DNA of 64,000 bases from Sphingomonas bisphenolicum. Its GTDB lineage: Bacteria > Pseudomonadota > Alphaproteobacteria > Sphingomonadales > Sphingomonadaceae. The stretch lies in the NCBI RefSeq assembly GCF_024349785.1, contig NZ_AP018817.1, positions 2,077,501 through 2,141,500 on the forward strand, written 5' to 3'. The position numbers and the translations under genes were made by a program. Of the stretch, positions 1-8,546 are shown one piece after another. Numbering within the stretch: the first letter of the stretch is position 1; each line of letters starts with the position of its first letter. The notes under the pieces are model-generated. The model had not been told where the DNA came from. It did no database searches and saw only the letters and a list, made by a program, of their open reading frames with translations.

Positions 1-2
1 CC

Positions 3-533
3 GGCCATGAGCGGCGCAGCAGCGACTGGGCCGATGCGCGCCTGTCGTTCGACGCCGGGCCGGGGGTACGATCCGAGGCGGATATCGCCGCGCTGATCGC
101 TTTCTTTCGGGCGCGGCGCGGGGCGGCGCGGGGGTTCCGCTTCACCGATCCCTATGACGATCGCAGCGGCGCGCCGGGTGTCGCGCCTTTGCCGATCGAC
201 CAGCGGCTGGGGATCGGCGACGGGGTGCGGGCGACGTTCCAGTTGATGCGCCATTATGGCGTGGGCGAGGAGGCGCAGGCACGGGTCATCACCCGGCCGG
301 TGGCGGGGAGCATCAGGGTGGCGGCCGACGGGGTCGAACTGACCGAGGGGTGGAGCCATGCGGGGCTGGGCGTGATCGCGTTCGATGACGCGCCCGATGC
401 CGGTGTGGTGCTGAGCGCTGGTTATCGTTTCGACGTGCCGGTGCGCTTTGCCGAGGACCGGCTGGATATCAACCGGGCGACCTTCGCCGCAGGGGAAGCG
501 CCGTCGGTGCCGCTGGTGGAGATACGCGAATGA
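3..533 (+). CDS. GTA tail protein g12-like (DUF2460/TIGR02217), 5' truncated
   Basis: The frame is already open at the left window edge, so the N-terminus is missing and 176 residues are visible. The protein reads as the TIGR02217/DUF2460 family, which occupies the g12 position of RcGTA-like gene transfer agents and is a tail or baseplate component. Seen near the truncated end are SDWADARLSF, GVRSEADIAALIAFF and GFRFTDPYD, all typical of the family. The TTG at 189 cannot be the start because these blocks lie upstream of it. The stop overlaps the ATG of the next gene (ATGA), which suggests translational coupling. The order of the next three genes (DUF2163, NlpC/P60, host specificity) confirms the GTA assignment. 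Confidence 0.85.
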   Translation, partial: GHERRSSDWADARLSFDAGPGVRSEADIAALIAFFRARRGAARGFRFTDPYDDRSGAPGVAPLPIDQRLGIGDGVRATFQLMRHYGVGEEAQARVITRPVAGSIRVAADGVELTEGWSHAGLGVIAFDDAPDAGVVLSAGYRFDVPVRFAEDRLDINRATFAAGEAPSVPLVEIRE

Positions 534-1369
534 GCGATGTCGAGAGGCTAAGCCAGCCGCTTAATACGCTGGCCTTTTGCTGGCGGATCGAGCGGCGGGA
601 CGGGGTGACGATCGGGCTGACCAGCCATGACCGGGATCTGGACATAGGCGGGCTGACCTATCGCGCCGCGCCGGGGATGACGCCGTCGGCGGTGCGCAAC
701 GGGATCGGGCTGGACGGCGAGGATAGCGATGTCGCAGGCGCGCTGTCGAGCGATGCGATCGGCGAGGCGGACCTGATGGCGGGGCGCTGGGACGGGGCGG
801 CGCTGGAATTGCGGCTGACGCAGTGGGAGGTTTTGGGGGAGGCTTTGGGAGAGGAAGCGGGCGCGCTGTGGCTGTTGCTGGCGCGGGGCGAGATCGGCGC
901 GGTGGCGCGCAAGGGCGGGGCGTTTACGGCCGAATTGCTGGGCGCGGCGGCGGTGCTGAGCGGGCCGGTGACGCCGTCGACCTCGCCCGATTGCCGGGCA
1001 AGGCTGGGCGACGCGGCGTGCCGGGTCGATATGGCCGGGCGTCGGCGGATCGTAGCAGTAGGGAGCGTCGATGACGTCGATGTGGCGGTCGGCGGATTGG
1101 CGGCGGGAGCCTATGCGTTCGGCGCGTTGCGCTGGCTGACCGGGGCCAATGCGGGGCTGACGCAGGCGGTGGTCGACAATGGCGCGGACGGGCTGGTGCT
1201 GGCCGATCCGCCGGCCTTTGCGGTGACGGCGGGGACGTTGGCGTTGCTGACCGAAGGGTGCGACCGGCAATTGGCGACCTGTGCGGCGCGGTTCGGCAAC
1301 GCGCTCAATTTCCGTGGAGAACCCTATTTGCCGGGGATGGACCTTTTGACCCGCTATCCCGGCGCATGA
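530..1369 (+). CDS. GTA tail protein g13-like (DUF2163 with phage BR0599-type C-terminus)
   Basis: This 279-residue protein has the two-part architecture of the DUF2163 family, the g13 position in RcGTA-like clusters. The N-terminal half carries FCWRIERRDG followed by GLTSHDRDL. The C-terminal part carries the conserved cysteine pattern CDRQLATCAARF followed by NFRGEPYLPG. It is expected to sit in the tail tip or baseplate of the particle, probably at the cell-contact end. It starts at an ATGA overlap with the preceding gene and ends at another ATGA overlap with the NlpC/P60 gene, so the three are probably cotranscribed and translationally coupled. No signal peptide is seen, as expected for a particle component. 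Confidence 0.88.
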   Translation: MSDVERLSQPLNTLAFCWRIERRDGVTIGLTSHDRDLDIGGLTYRAAPGMTPSAVRNGIGLDGEDSDVAGALSSDAIGEADLMAGRWDGAALELRLTQWEVLGEALGEEAGALWLLLARGEIGAVARKGGAFTAELLGAAAVLSGPVTPSTSPDCRARLGDAACRVDMAGRRRIVAVGSVDDVDVAVGGLAAGAYAFGALRWLTGANAGLTQAVVDNGADGLVLADPPAFAVTAGTLALLTEGCDRQLATCAARFGNALNFRGEPYLPGMDLLTRYPGA

Positions 1370-1734
1370 GCGGGGTAGTCGAGCGCGCGCGGGCGCTGGT
1401 CGGCGTGCCGTTTCGGCTGCACGGGCGCGGTCGCGCGGGGCTGGATTGCGTCGGGCTGGCGGCGCTGGCGATGGGGCGGGAAGCGCATTGCGCCTATGGG
1501 CTGCGCAGTGGCGATATCGGGCGGGCGGAAGGCTGGCTGCGGGCGGCGGGGTTGCGGCCGGTGGAGATTGGGGAGCCGGGCGACCTGGCGCTGGTGCGAC
1601 CGGGGCCGTTGCAACTGCATCTGATGATCGGAACCGGGGCGGGGTTCATCCATGCCCATGCGGGAATCGGGCGGGTGGTGGAGATGCCGGGCGCGTCGCC
1701 ATGGCCGGTGATCGGGTGGTGGCGGGCAGCATGA
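1366..1734 (+). CDS. GTA NlpC/P60 family peptidase (g14-like)
   Basis: This 122-residue protein is the NlpC/P60 cysteine peptidase at the g14 position of RcGTA-like clusters; it is thought to act on peptidoglycan during DNA delivery. The catalytic cysteine is in GLDCVGLAALAMG at about residue 28, and a likely catalytic histidine is in LHLMIG. The C-terminus PWPVIGWWRAA matches the usual family ending. The start at 1366 is chosen because the family begins at this short MSGVVERARALVG segment. An in-frame extension back to 1258 overlaps the previous gene and looks noncoding. The ATGA overlap with the upstream gene supports coupling. Confidence 0.88.
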   Translation: MSGVVERARALVGVPFRLHGRGRAGLDCVGLAALAMGREAHCAYGLRSGDIGRAEGWLRAAGLRPVEIGEPGDLALVRPGPLQLHLMIGTGAGFIHAHAGIGRVVEMPGASPWPVIGWWRAA

Positions 1735-1749
1735 AGTCGCGCGCGCATT

Positions 1750-1777
1750 GTTTCTCGACGGCGCTCGAAACGAACGG
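1750..1777. repeat. Dispersed palindromic repeat, family A (copy 1)
   Basis: The short stretch between g14 and g15 contains TTTCTCGAC, GCGCTCGAAAC and GAACGG in the order also found at 16317-16345 and 57374-57402. Its inverted form occurs at 57329-57356. It lies just upstream of the ribosome binding site CGGAGG of g15, inside what should be a continuous operon. Function is unknown; such elements usually behave as REP-like repeats. Confidence 0.6.
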
Positions 1778-1788
1778 AGGCTAATATT

Positions 1789-3976
1789 ATGGCGACGGTG
1801 GTGCTGACGGCGGTGGGGACCGTGCTGGGCGGGCCGATCGGCGCTGCGATCGGCGCGGTGATCGGCAATGTCATCGACAATCAGATATTGTTCAAGCCCA
1901 AGGGACGCGAGGGCGCGCGGCTTGCCGACCTGCAATTGCAGACGTCGAGCTATGGCACGCAAGTCCCAAAGCTGTTCGGGACGATGCGGGTGGCGGGGAC
2001 GGTGATCTGGGCGACCGACCTGAAGGAGACGAAGAGCAAGAGCGGCGGCGGCAAGGGGCGGCCGAGCGTGACCAGCTATGCCTATTCGGCGAGTTTTGCG
2101 GTGGCGCTGTCGGCCCGGACGATCGGGCAGGTGCGGCGCATCTGGGCGGACGGCAATCTGCTGCGCGGGGCAGCGGGGGATTTCAAGACCGAACTGTCGG
2201 CTTTCCGCGTCCATGCGGGCGGTGAGGATCAGGCGGTCGATCCGCTGATCGCGGCCGCCGAAGGCGTGGGGCTGACCCCGGCGCATCGCGGGATCGCCTA
2301 TGTGGTGTTCGAGGATCTGGCGCTGGCCGATTATGGCAATCGCATTCCGTCGCTGACCTTCGAGGTGGAGGCCGATGCCGGGCCGGTGCCGATCGGCGCG
2401 GTGGCTGCCGTGTTGAGCGCGGGGCGGCTGGAGGGCGATGGGCTGGCCGCGGTGGACGGCTTTGCCGGGAGCGGGAGCGATGTGCGGGCGGCGATCGCGC
2501 CTTTGGTCGAGGCGCATGGGCTGGCGTTGCAATCGGGGGCGGATGGGCTTCGGTTGACGGCCGCTGGCGCGGCGGATGGCGCGATAGAGGCGGACGGGCT
2601 GGCGCGGCGCGTGAACGGGCAGGCGATCGATCCGGTCGAGCGATCGGGCGCGGCGGCCGATGCGGTGCCGGTGGCGCTGAGCCTACGTCACTATGATGCC
2701 GCGCGCGACTATCAGGCCGGGGTGCAGCGGGTGACGCGGCCGGGGCCGGGACGGCAGGAGCAGGGGATCGAGTTGCCCGCCGTGATGGCGGCGGATGCGG
2801 CGCGGGCGTTGGCGGCGGAGCGGCTGGGTGCGGGCTGGACCGGGCGGGCGACGATGACGCTGCGCTGCGACTGGCGCGCGCTGGCGCTGGCGCCCGGCGC
2901 GGTGGTGACGGTGGCGGATGCGCCGGGCCTGTGGCGGATCGAGGAACGAGAATGGGAAGCGATGGCGGTGCGGCTGGCGCTGCGCCGGGTGCCGGGCGCG
3001 GGCGGGGCGCTGCCCGGCAGGGCGTCTTCGGGCGCGATCGTGCGGCAGGCGGATGCGCCCCATGGCGCGACGACGCTGATGCTGGCCGACCTGCCGCAGA
3101 TCCAGGACGGGGCGGCGAGCGCGCCGTTGCTCGTCGCAGCGGCGAGCGGGGGCGCAGGCTGGCGCAGCGCGGCGCTGTTCGTGATGGGCGAGAGCGGGGA
3201 GGCGGTGCCGATCGGACGCAGCGCACCGCGGGCGGTCATGGGAATGGCGGACGCCGCCTTGCCAAGCGGCAGCGCGACGCTGATCGATCCTCTGATGGTG
3301 ACGTTGCTGGCGGTGGATATGGACCTGGGCGGGGCGGACGAGGCGACGCTGGCGCAGGGGCGGAACCTGTGCCTTGGTTGGCCGCGAGCTGGTGCAGTTC
3401 GAAACGGCGGTGCGGACCGGGCCGGCCAGCTATCGGCTGGGTGGCTTGCGCCGGGGGCTGCGCGGCACCGAATGGGCGATGGACGGGCATGAGGCAGGCG
3501 AGCGGTTCCTGCTGATCGAGGAAGAGCGGTTGGTGCAGCCGCTGGCAGCGCTGGGCACGGTGGGTGAGGTCGGCGCGACGCTGCGGCTGGCGGCGGTCGG
3601 GCTGGGCGATGTCGAACCGGTGGAGGCGATGCTGGTAATCAGCGGGGAGGCGCTGATGCCGCCGTCGCCGGTGCATCTGACGGTGCGGGCGCAGGATGGC
3701 GGGCGGGCGTTCGGCTGGGTCCGGCGTAGCCGTGCCGGATGGCGATGGAGCAATGGCGGCGACGTGCCGCTGGGCGAGGAGGCGGAGCGCTATCGCATCG
3801 CGGTGATGGATGGGGCGACGGTAGTGCGCAGCGCGGAAAGCGGCGCGCCGGATTGGTTCTATTCGGCGGCGATGATCGCGGCGGACGGGACCGCGGGCCG
3901 GCCGCTGGCCGCGGACGTGCGCCAGTTGGGGACGCTGGCGCAGGGGCGGGCGGCGCGGATCGGCTTTATCGCCTGA
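1789..3976 (+). pseudogene. GTA host-specificity / baseplate protein (g15-like), frameshifted
   Basis: This gene follows g14 and has a good ribosome binding site (CGGAGG at 1775-1780). The N-terminal 527 codons read well from 1789 (MATVVLTAVGTVLGGPIG, then KLFGTMRVAGTVIWATDLKE), as expected for the GTA host-specificity/baseplate family. At 3361-3373 the frame CGG AAC CTG is followed by one extra T (3370) before GCC TTG GTT GGC. Removing that T gives RNLALVGRELVQF and continues in frame for 201 more residues to the stop at 3974-3976. As read, the first frame ends at 3492 with a meaningless tail, and the C-terminal part starts only at a TTG. Repaired length is about 728 residues. Either a real frameshift inactivates the protein, or it is an assembly error. 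Confidence 0.85.
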
Positions 3977-4006
3977 GCGCATATGGGGTGATCGAGGAGA
4001 AAAGTT

Positions 4007-4504
4007 ATGGACGGAACGCCGCGTTGGGCGCTGCCGCTGCTGTTCGCAGGGCAGGCGCAGAAGGAAATCCAGCATAATGAGGCGCTGGCGCTGGTCGATG
4101 CGCTGCTGCACGGACAGGTGGAGAGCGCCGACCTGAGCGCGCCGCCGGGTGCGCCGGCGGTCGGCCAGTGCTGGATCGTCGCCGCCGGCGCATCGGGCGA
4201 CTGGTCCGGACGGGCGGGATCGATCGCGCTGTGGACGGAGGGCGGGTGGCGCTTCGTCGCCGCGCGAAGCGGGATCAGGGTCGCTGCGGCCGACCGCGAT
4301 CACGCGCTTTTCTTCGATGGGGCAGAGTGGCGCAGCGAAGCGATACGAAGCGCTGGCCTGTTTATCGAGGATGAGCGAGTGGTGGGGCCACAGAGGGCGG
4401 CTATCGCGGCGCCCGGCGGTGGCGCCGTGATTGACGTCGAGGCGCGCTCTACGGTCGCCGACATTCTGGCGGCCTTGCGCAGCCATGGCCTGATCGCGAG
4501 CTAA
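4007..4504 (+). CDS. DUF2793 domain protein at the end of the GTA cluster
   Basis: This 165-residue protein opens with the DUF2793 hallmark of a short strand followed by LPLLFAGQAQKEIQHNEAL, then a domain containing VGQCWIVAAGASGDWSGRAG and LWTEGGWRFVAARSG. Genes of this family commonly close sphingomonad GTA or prophage tail clusters. Its biochemical role is not established; a tail-fibre or receptor-contact role is an inference from position. The start ATG at 4007 has the ribosome binding site GAGGAGA. It lies 30 bases after the g15 stop and is probably the last gene of the operon, because a hairpin follows at 4510. Confidence 0.85.
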   Translation: MDGTPRWALPLLFAGQAQKEIQHNEALALVDALLHGQVESADLSAPPGAPAVGQCWIVAAGASGDWSGRAGSIALWTEGGWRFVAARSGIRVAAADRDHALFFDGAEWRSEAIRSAGLFIEDERVVGPQRAAIAAPGGGAVIDVEARSTVADILAALRSHGLIAS

Positions 4505-4509
4505 TATTA

Positions 4510-4539
4510 CGGGCCTGTGCATTTCTTGTTGCAGGCCCG
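4510..4539 (+). terminator. Hairpin after the GTA operon
   Basis: CGGGCCTG at 4510-4517 pairs perfectly with CAGGCCCG at 4532-4539 around a 14-base loop. No clear T run follows, so this may be a weak or factor-assisted terminator. It sits six bases after the DUF2793 stop. Confidence 0.5.
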
Positions 4540-4704
4540 CGTCAATAGTCTAGGATTCCTCCGCATTAGCTTGGCAAAGCTGTGAAAGCCGGGCTAGTGC
4601 GTTATTTTTGCAACGGTTTCACTAATTGTGGACTTGCCATGAAACCTTCTTGCGAATACAGGGTTTCAGCAGTCCTTCGTGACACTCTTGAAAGGGGAAT
4701 TCAA

Positions 4705-5757
4705 ATGCGGAAGCTTGCCCTCGCGGCTGCGCTTGCGACCACCGTCCTGGCCACCCCGGCCATGGCGCGTGACAATAGCTGGTATGTCGGCGTCGATGCC
4801 GGCGTCCTGCTCGTCGAAGACCAGGATATTGAATCGTCGACCGCCGTCACCACCGCCGATTATCATAAGGGTTATGATTTCGACGCCAACATCGGCTATG
4901 ATTTCGGCGGTTTCCGTCTGGAAGCCGAAGCCGCTTACAAGCGCGCCAAGGTCGATCTGGACAAGAGCGGCTTCGGCGGCGCAGCCTCGGCTCTCTCGTT
5001 CATGCTGAACGGCTTGCTCGACTTCGGTCCCGATGATGGCCTGCAGGGCTTCGTCGGCGGCGGTGTCGGCGTTTCGCGCGGCAAGCTGGCGACCGATCTG
5101 GTCAACGACAGCGACACCGGTTTCGCCTGGCAGGCGATCGCGGGCGTTCGTTACCCGGTCACCAACAATGTCGACGTTTCGCTGAAGTATCGTTTCTTCA
5201 ATCAGGACGATATCAAGGTCATCCCGGCATACACCACGGGCCTGGCCGTTGCAGGCGACACCATCAACACCAAGCTGCGTACGCACAGCCTGTTGCTGGG
5301 TCTGACCTACAACTTCGGCGGCGAACCGGCTGCTCCGCCGCCGCCCCCGCCGCCCCCGCCCCCGCCGCCTCCTCCGCCCCCGCCGCCCCCGCCGCCGGTT
5401 GCGGAATGCAACCCTGGCCCGTACATCGTGTTCTTCGAATGGGACAAGTCGGACATCACGCCTGACGCCGCCACCATTCTGGACAACGCGGTTTCGGCCT
5501 ACAGCAGCTGCGGCAGCGCTCAGGTCATGCTGGCCGGTCACGCTGACCGTTCGGGTGCCGCTTCCTACAACGTCGGCCTCTCGCAGCGCCGCGCTGACTC
5601 GGTCAAGGCCTATCTGGCCTCGAAGGGTATCCCTGATGGTGTCATCACCACCCAGGCCTTCGGTGAATCGAAGCCGCGCGTCGACACCGCGGACGGCGTT
5701 CGCGAAGTCCAGAACCGTCGCGTGGAAATCAGCTACGGTCCGGGTTCGGGCATGTAA
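4705..5757 (+). CDS. OmpA-family outer membrane protein
   Basis: This 350-residue porin-like protein has a signal peptide (MRKLALAAALATTVLATPAMA, cut before RDN). An eight-strand beta-barrel region runs from about residue 22 to 205, then a linker of exactly 21 consecutive prolines, then a C-terminal OmpA peptidoglycan-binding domain from about residue 235. The OmpA domain carries VFFEWDKSDIT, AGHADRSG and LSQRRADSVKAYL, including the Asp and Arg that bind diaminopimelate in this family. It should anchor the outer membrane to the cell wall. The start at 4705 has the ribosome binding site AAAGGGG; an in-frame extension to 4582 precedes the signal peptide and is not used. A strong terminator follows. 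Confidence 0.93.
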   Translation: MRKLALAAALATTVLATPAMARDNSWYVGVDAGVLLVEDQDIESSTAVTTADYHKGYDFDANIGYDFGGFRLEAEAAYKRAKVDLDKSGFGGAASALSFMLNGLLDFGPDDGLQGFVGGGVGVSRGKLATDLVNDSDTGFAWQAIAGVRYPVTNNVDVSLKYRFFNQDDIKVIPAYTTGLAVAGDTINTKLRTHSLLLGLTYNFGGEPAAPPPPPPPPPPPPPPPPPPPPPVAECNPGPYIVFFEWDKSDITPDAATILDNAVSAYSSCGSAQVMLAGHADRSGAASYNVGLSQRRADSVKAYLASKGIPDGVITTQAFGESKPRVDTADGVREVQNRRVEISYGPGSGM

Positions 5758-5792
5758 GCCGATTTCCGTTCTTCGGAATGGAAACAGAATTG

Positions 5793-5822
5793 GGGGCTGG
5801 TCGCAGGACCGGCCCCTTTTTC
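5793..5822 (+). terminator. Intrinsic terminator of the OmpA gene
   Basis: GGGGCTGGTC pairs with GACCGGCCCC around a GCAG loop and is followed by TTTTTCTTT. The stem is the same as that of the terminator at 47930-47958 behind another beta-barrel gene. Confidence 0.85.
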
Positions 5823-5839
5823 TTTGGCCGATTGGTTAG

Positions 5840-6378
5840 GGATCGTCCGTTGCGCCGGGGCATCGCACACGGGGCCAAGGCGTTGTCGGGAAGGCCTAGC
5901 CGGTGGCGGGGTGCTTCACTGTCGCGCGTGGATTGACAGACAGCGCGGCGATGGCCGGGGCTTCAAGGCCCGACGATGAATGACGGCACGGTGCTGGGAC
6001 ATGCGGCGGCGAATAGCGAGCCTGCGCGATGGACGCGCCGGTCCCTTGGGCGAACACCAGAGAGCATGGCGCACAGATCATCTGCGTCGCCATCCCGCGT
6101 TGCGCGCGACGCGGCGCAGTATAGCAAGCCGTCCGCTTTCCATGTCATCGAGCCTGACGATCGATAGGCGGGGTGCCGTGCGCCACGAAACGCCGTCCGC
6201 CCGGCATCGATGCGCCGGTAAGAAAGATGCGGTCGACAGCGATCAACGGGCGATAGATACACATCGATTGCCTTCTTGCGAAAGCTTATCAAAAGAACGG
6301 TGACAAATCGATCCGGATGGGCAACAAAAGCGCTTCAGCGGCGTTAGCGCCTTATCTTGCCCTTCCTGGGAGCTATCC
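5840..6378. other. Stretch with no supported gene
   Basis: About 540 bases between the OmpA terminator and sodC hold only short open frames on both strands. Their arginine-rich, shadow-like translations show no recognisable motif, no convincing ribosome binding site and no signal peptide. No tRNA fold, repeat or clear small RNA was seen. The promoter of sodC probably lies in the less GC-rich part from about 6240 to 6370. Confidence 0.5.
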
Positions 6379-6915
6379 ATGAAAATTCTTCCGCTTCTCA
6401 CCGCCTTGCCGATCGTTCTGGCCGCATCCGCCTGCGCCACCACATCGGACGCGCCCAGCGCTGCGCCGACCGCTTCGGCCAAGCTGGCGGCGGCCGACGG
6501 GACTGCGCGCGGGACGGCGACCGTGATCCAGGCGGGCGACGGTCTGCACGTCGTGGTCAAAGCGATGGGGCTGACCCCTGGCATCCACGCCGTGCATATC
6601 CATACCACGGGCCAGTGCGCTGCGCCCGACTTCGCGAGCGCGGGTGGCCATTGGAACCCGACCGCGCGCAAGCATGGCAAGGATAATCCCGCCGGCATGC
6701 ATATGGGCGACATGCCCAATATGACGGTAGGCCCGGATGGCACCGGGGCGATCGAATATCATATCGCCGGCGCGGCGATCAGCGAAGGCGCGACGCCTTT
6801 GCTCGACACCGACGGCGCGGCGGTGGTCGTGCATGCGCAAGCCGACGACAATATGAGCGATCCGGCCGGCAATGCCGGTGGCCGCGTGGCGTGCGGCGTG
6901 CTGGCGGCGGGCTGA
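6379..6915 (+). CDS. sodC: Cu/Zn superoxide dismutase, lipoprotein form
   Basis: This 178-residue enzyme dismutates superoxide in the periplasm. Copper and zinc ligands are visible in HAVHIHTTGQC, GGHWNPTARKHG and MHMGDMPNM, with a further His and Asp in VVVHAQADD. The ending GGRVACGVL supplies the second cysteine of the conserved disulfide. The N-terminus is a lipoprotein signal with lipobox ASAC at about residues 16-19, so it is probably anchored to the membrane facing the periplasm. It stands alone, with a terminator-like hairpin after it that is shared with the convergent thpR gene. Confidence 0.95.
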   Translation: MKILPLLTALPIVLAASACATTSDAPSAAPTASAKLAAADGTARGTATVIQAGDGLHVVVKAMGLTPGIHAVHIHTTGQCAAPDFASAGGHWNPTARKHGKDNPAGMHMGDMPNMTVGPDGTGAIEYHIAGAAISEGATPLLDTDGAAVVVHAQADDNMSDPAGNAGGRVACGVLAAG

Positions 6916-6954
6916 CCGCCGCGCCGTCTGTGCGGTTGACGTTATGAGGCTTTC

Positions 6955-6993
6955 GAAAGGCGCTTCGGGCTTTGGGTTTCGGGGCGCCTTTTC
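6955..6993. terminator. Bidirectional terminator between sodC and thpR
   Basis: GAAAGGCGC at 6955-6963 pairs with GCGCCTTTTC at 6984-6993 around a loop of about 20 bases. It lies between convergent genes and leaves T-rich ends on both strands. Confidence 0.65.
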
Positions 6994-7005
6994 GATATCG
7001 GACGA

Positions 7006-7563
7006 TCAGTCCAGCGATGGTTGCGCGGCGCCGTCGTCGGCGTAATCCGCTATCGCCTGATAGATCGCGCGCTGCTGACCGAGACGGCTTTCGAACAGGG
7101 TGAAGCGATCGACCCGAAAGAGCGCGCCGGTCAGGGCGGCATGGCGGGCGAGAAAGGGAGCAATCAGTCCGCCCGCCCGGCCGAAGCGGGCGAGGGTGAC
7201 GTGGGGCAGATAGGCGCGGCTTTCGGGTAGCAGGCCGACCGAAACGCAGACGCGATCTATTTTCCGATGCAGCGCCGCCAGGGGATCGCGCGGTTTGACA
7301 CCGGCCCAGAGCGTATCGACCACGCCCTTGCGGTCGAACGCGCCGACGCCCGAAAGATGTACGTCGAACGGAGCGAAGCGGATCGCGCCCAGGGCGTCGG
7401 CGAGGTCGTTGGCGCGGTGGCGGTCGACTTCACCGATGAAGCGTAACGTCAGGTGCAGTTGATCGTCGCCTTGCCAGCGCGCGCCTTCAACGCCGTCCAT
7501 CAAGGAAAGAAGATTCGCGCGCTGATCGGCGGGCGGGCGGATGGCGACGAACAGGCGATGCAT
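7006..7563 (-). CDS. thpR: RNA 2',3'-cyclic phosphodiesterase
   Basis: This 185-residue protein belongs to the 2H phosphoesterase family (formerly 2'-5' RNA ligase, LigT). The two catalytic HxT motifs are visible as LHLTLRFIG near residue 43 and HVTLARFG near residue 125. The protein begins with MHRLFVAIRPP, the usual N-terminal strand, so the start at 7563 is preferred over an in-frame extension to 7659. It is expected to hydrolyse 2',3'-cyclic phosphates at RNA ends to 2'-phosphates in the cytoplasm. It is divergent from the Bax-inhibitor-1 gene and probably monocistronic. Confidence 0.92.
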   Translation of the reverse strand: MHRLFVAIRPPADQRANLLSLMDGVEGARWQGDDQLHLTLRFIGEVDRHRANDLADALGAIRFAPFDVHLSGVGAFDRKGVVDTLWAGVKPRDPLAALHRKIDRVCVSVGLLPESRAYLPHVTLARFGRAGGLIAPFLARHAALTGALFRVDRFTLFESRLGQQRAIYQAIADYADDGAAQPSLD

Positions 7564-7686
7564 GGGGCCGATATAGGGCGATCGACACGATCCGTCACCG
7601 GCCGTGCCGGTTTGGCTTGAATCACGCGGCCGATGCGCCGATAATGGAGATATCGGCAAAGCGTGCCGGTGAAGGAGATGATTTTC

Positions 7687-8421
7687 ATGGCCAACTGGTC
7701 CGACCCCCGTTCCGACATTGCGGGCTTTGGCGGCGCCACCGCTGCGCGCGGCGAGGCGTTCGACGCCGGGCTGCGCAGCTATATGCTGTCGGTGTATAAT
7801 TATATGGCGAGCGGCGTGCTGCTGACGGGCGTCGTCGCGCTGCTGTTCGCGTCGAGCGGCATGGCTGAAGCGGTGTTCTTCGGTCCCGGCATCCTGAAAT
7901 ATATCGTGATGTTCGCGCCGCTGCTGTTCGTGATGGTGTTGAGCTTCGGCATCAATCGCTTGTCGACGGTCGCTGCGCAGGGCCTGTTCTGGGCCTATGC
8001 CGCGGTGATGGGCGTGTCGCTATCCTATATTTTCCTGGCCTATACCGGTACGTCGATCGCGCAGACCTTCTTCGCGACCGCGGCGGCCTTCGCAGGGCTC
8101 AGCCTGTGGGGCTACACCACCAAGAAGGATCTGTCGGGTTTCGGCACTTTCCTGATCATGGGCGTAGTCGGCCTGCTGGTGGCGAGCCTGATCAACATCT
8201 TCATGAAGTCCAATGCGATGAGCCTGGTCATCAGCGGCGTCGGCGTGCTGCTGTTTGCCGGCCTGACCGCTTATGACACACAGAAGATCAAGAGCATCTA
8301 TGCCCATGTCGCGGGCACGGACATGATGGGCAAGTCGGTGGTGATGGGGGCGCTGAACCTCTATCTCGACTTCATCAACATGTTCATGTTCCTGCTGCGC
8401 CTGTTCGGCGATCGCCGCTGA
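7687..8421 (+). CDS. Bax inhibitor-1 / YccA family membrane protein
   Basis: This 244-residue protein has about seven membrane segments, beginning near residue 38 (LLTGVVALLFASSGM) and ending with LYLDFINMFMFLLRLFGDRR, the conserved C-terminal signature of bacterial BI-1/YccA proteins. Members are inner-membrane proteins linked to FtsH control, Ca2+ or H+ leak and stress tolerance; the exact role here is not shown. The start at 7687 follows the ribosome binding site GAAGGAG, which rules out the in-frame start at 7663. A strong terminator follows. Confidence 0.93.
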   Translation: MANWSDPRSDIAGFGGATAARGEAFDAGLRSYMLSVYNYMASGVLLTGVVALLFASSGMAEAVFFGPGILKYIVMFAPLLFVMVLSFGINRLSTVAAQGLFWAYAAVMGVSLSYIFLAYTGTSIAQTFFATAAAFAGLSLWGYTTKKDLSGFGTFLIMGVVGLLVASLINIFMKSNAMSLVISGVGVLLFAGLTAYDTQKIKSIYAHVAGTDMMGKSVVMGALNLYLDFINMFMFLLRLFGDRR

Positions 8422-8444
8422 TCGCTATGGCGTGAAGCCCGATC

Positions 8445-8479
8445 AAAAGGCCCGGTGGAGCGATTCGCCGGGCCTTTTT
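8445..8479. terminator. Terminator after the BI-1 gene
   Basis: AAAAGGCCCGG pairs with CCGGGCCTTTTT around a 12-base loop. The flanking A and T runs make it usable from both sides, matching its place between the BI-1 gene and the convergent GST gene. Confidence 0.85.
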
Positions 8480-8546
8480 GTTGTGAAAAAATCGGGACGT
8501 TCGCTTCGCTGGCGACCCCCGTCAGGGAAGGGAGCGAGGCGCGCGC

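Noticed and set aside
3361..3380. Programmed +1 frameshifting in g15
   Set aside because: No slippery heptamer, rare-codon stall or downstream structure is evident at CTG-T-GCC, and g15 proteins are not known to need recoding; mutation or assembly error is simpler.
1..4504. Active prophage
   Set aside because: Gene order and families are those of a GTA; no integrase, lysis, replication or attachment-site sequence was seen, although the upstream part is outside the window.
5332..5397. Proline-codon run in the OmpA gene as a CRISPR-like or tandem repeat
   Set aside because: It encodes the 21-proline linker between barrel and OmpA domains; there are no spacers.
5963..6292. Minus-strand 109-residue frame in the OmpA-sodC gap
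   Set aside because: No ribosome binding site, domain or signal peptide; looks like a chance open frame.
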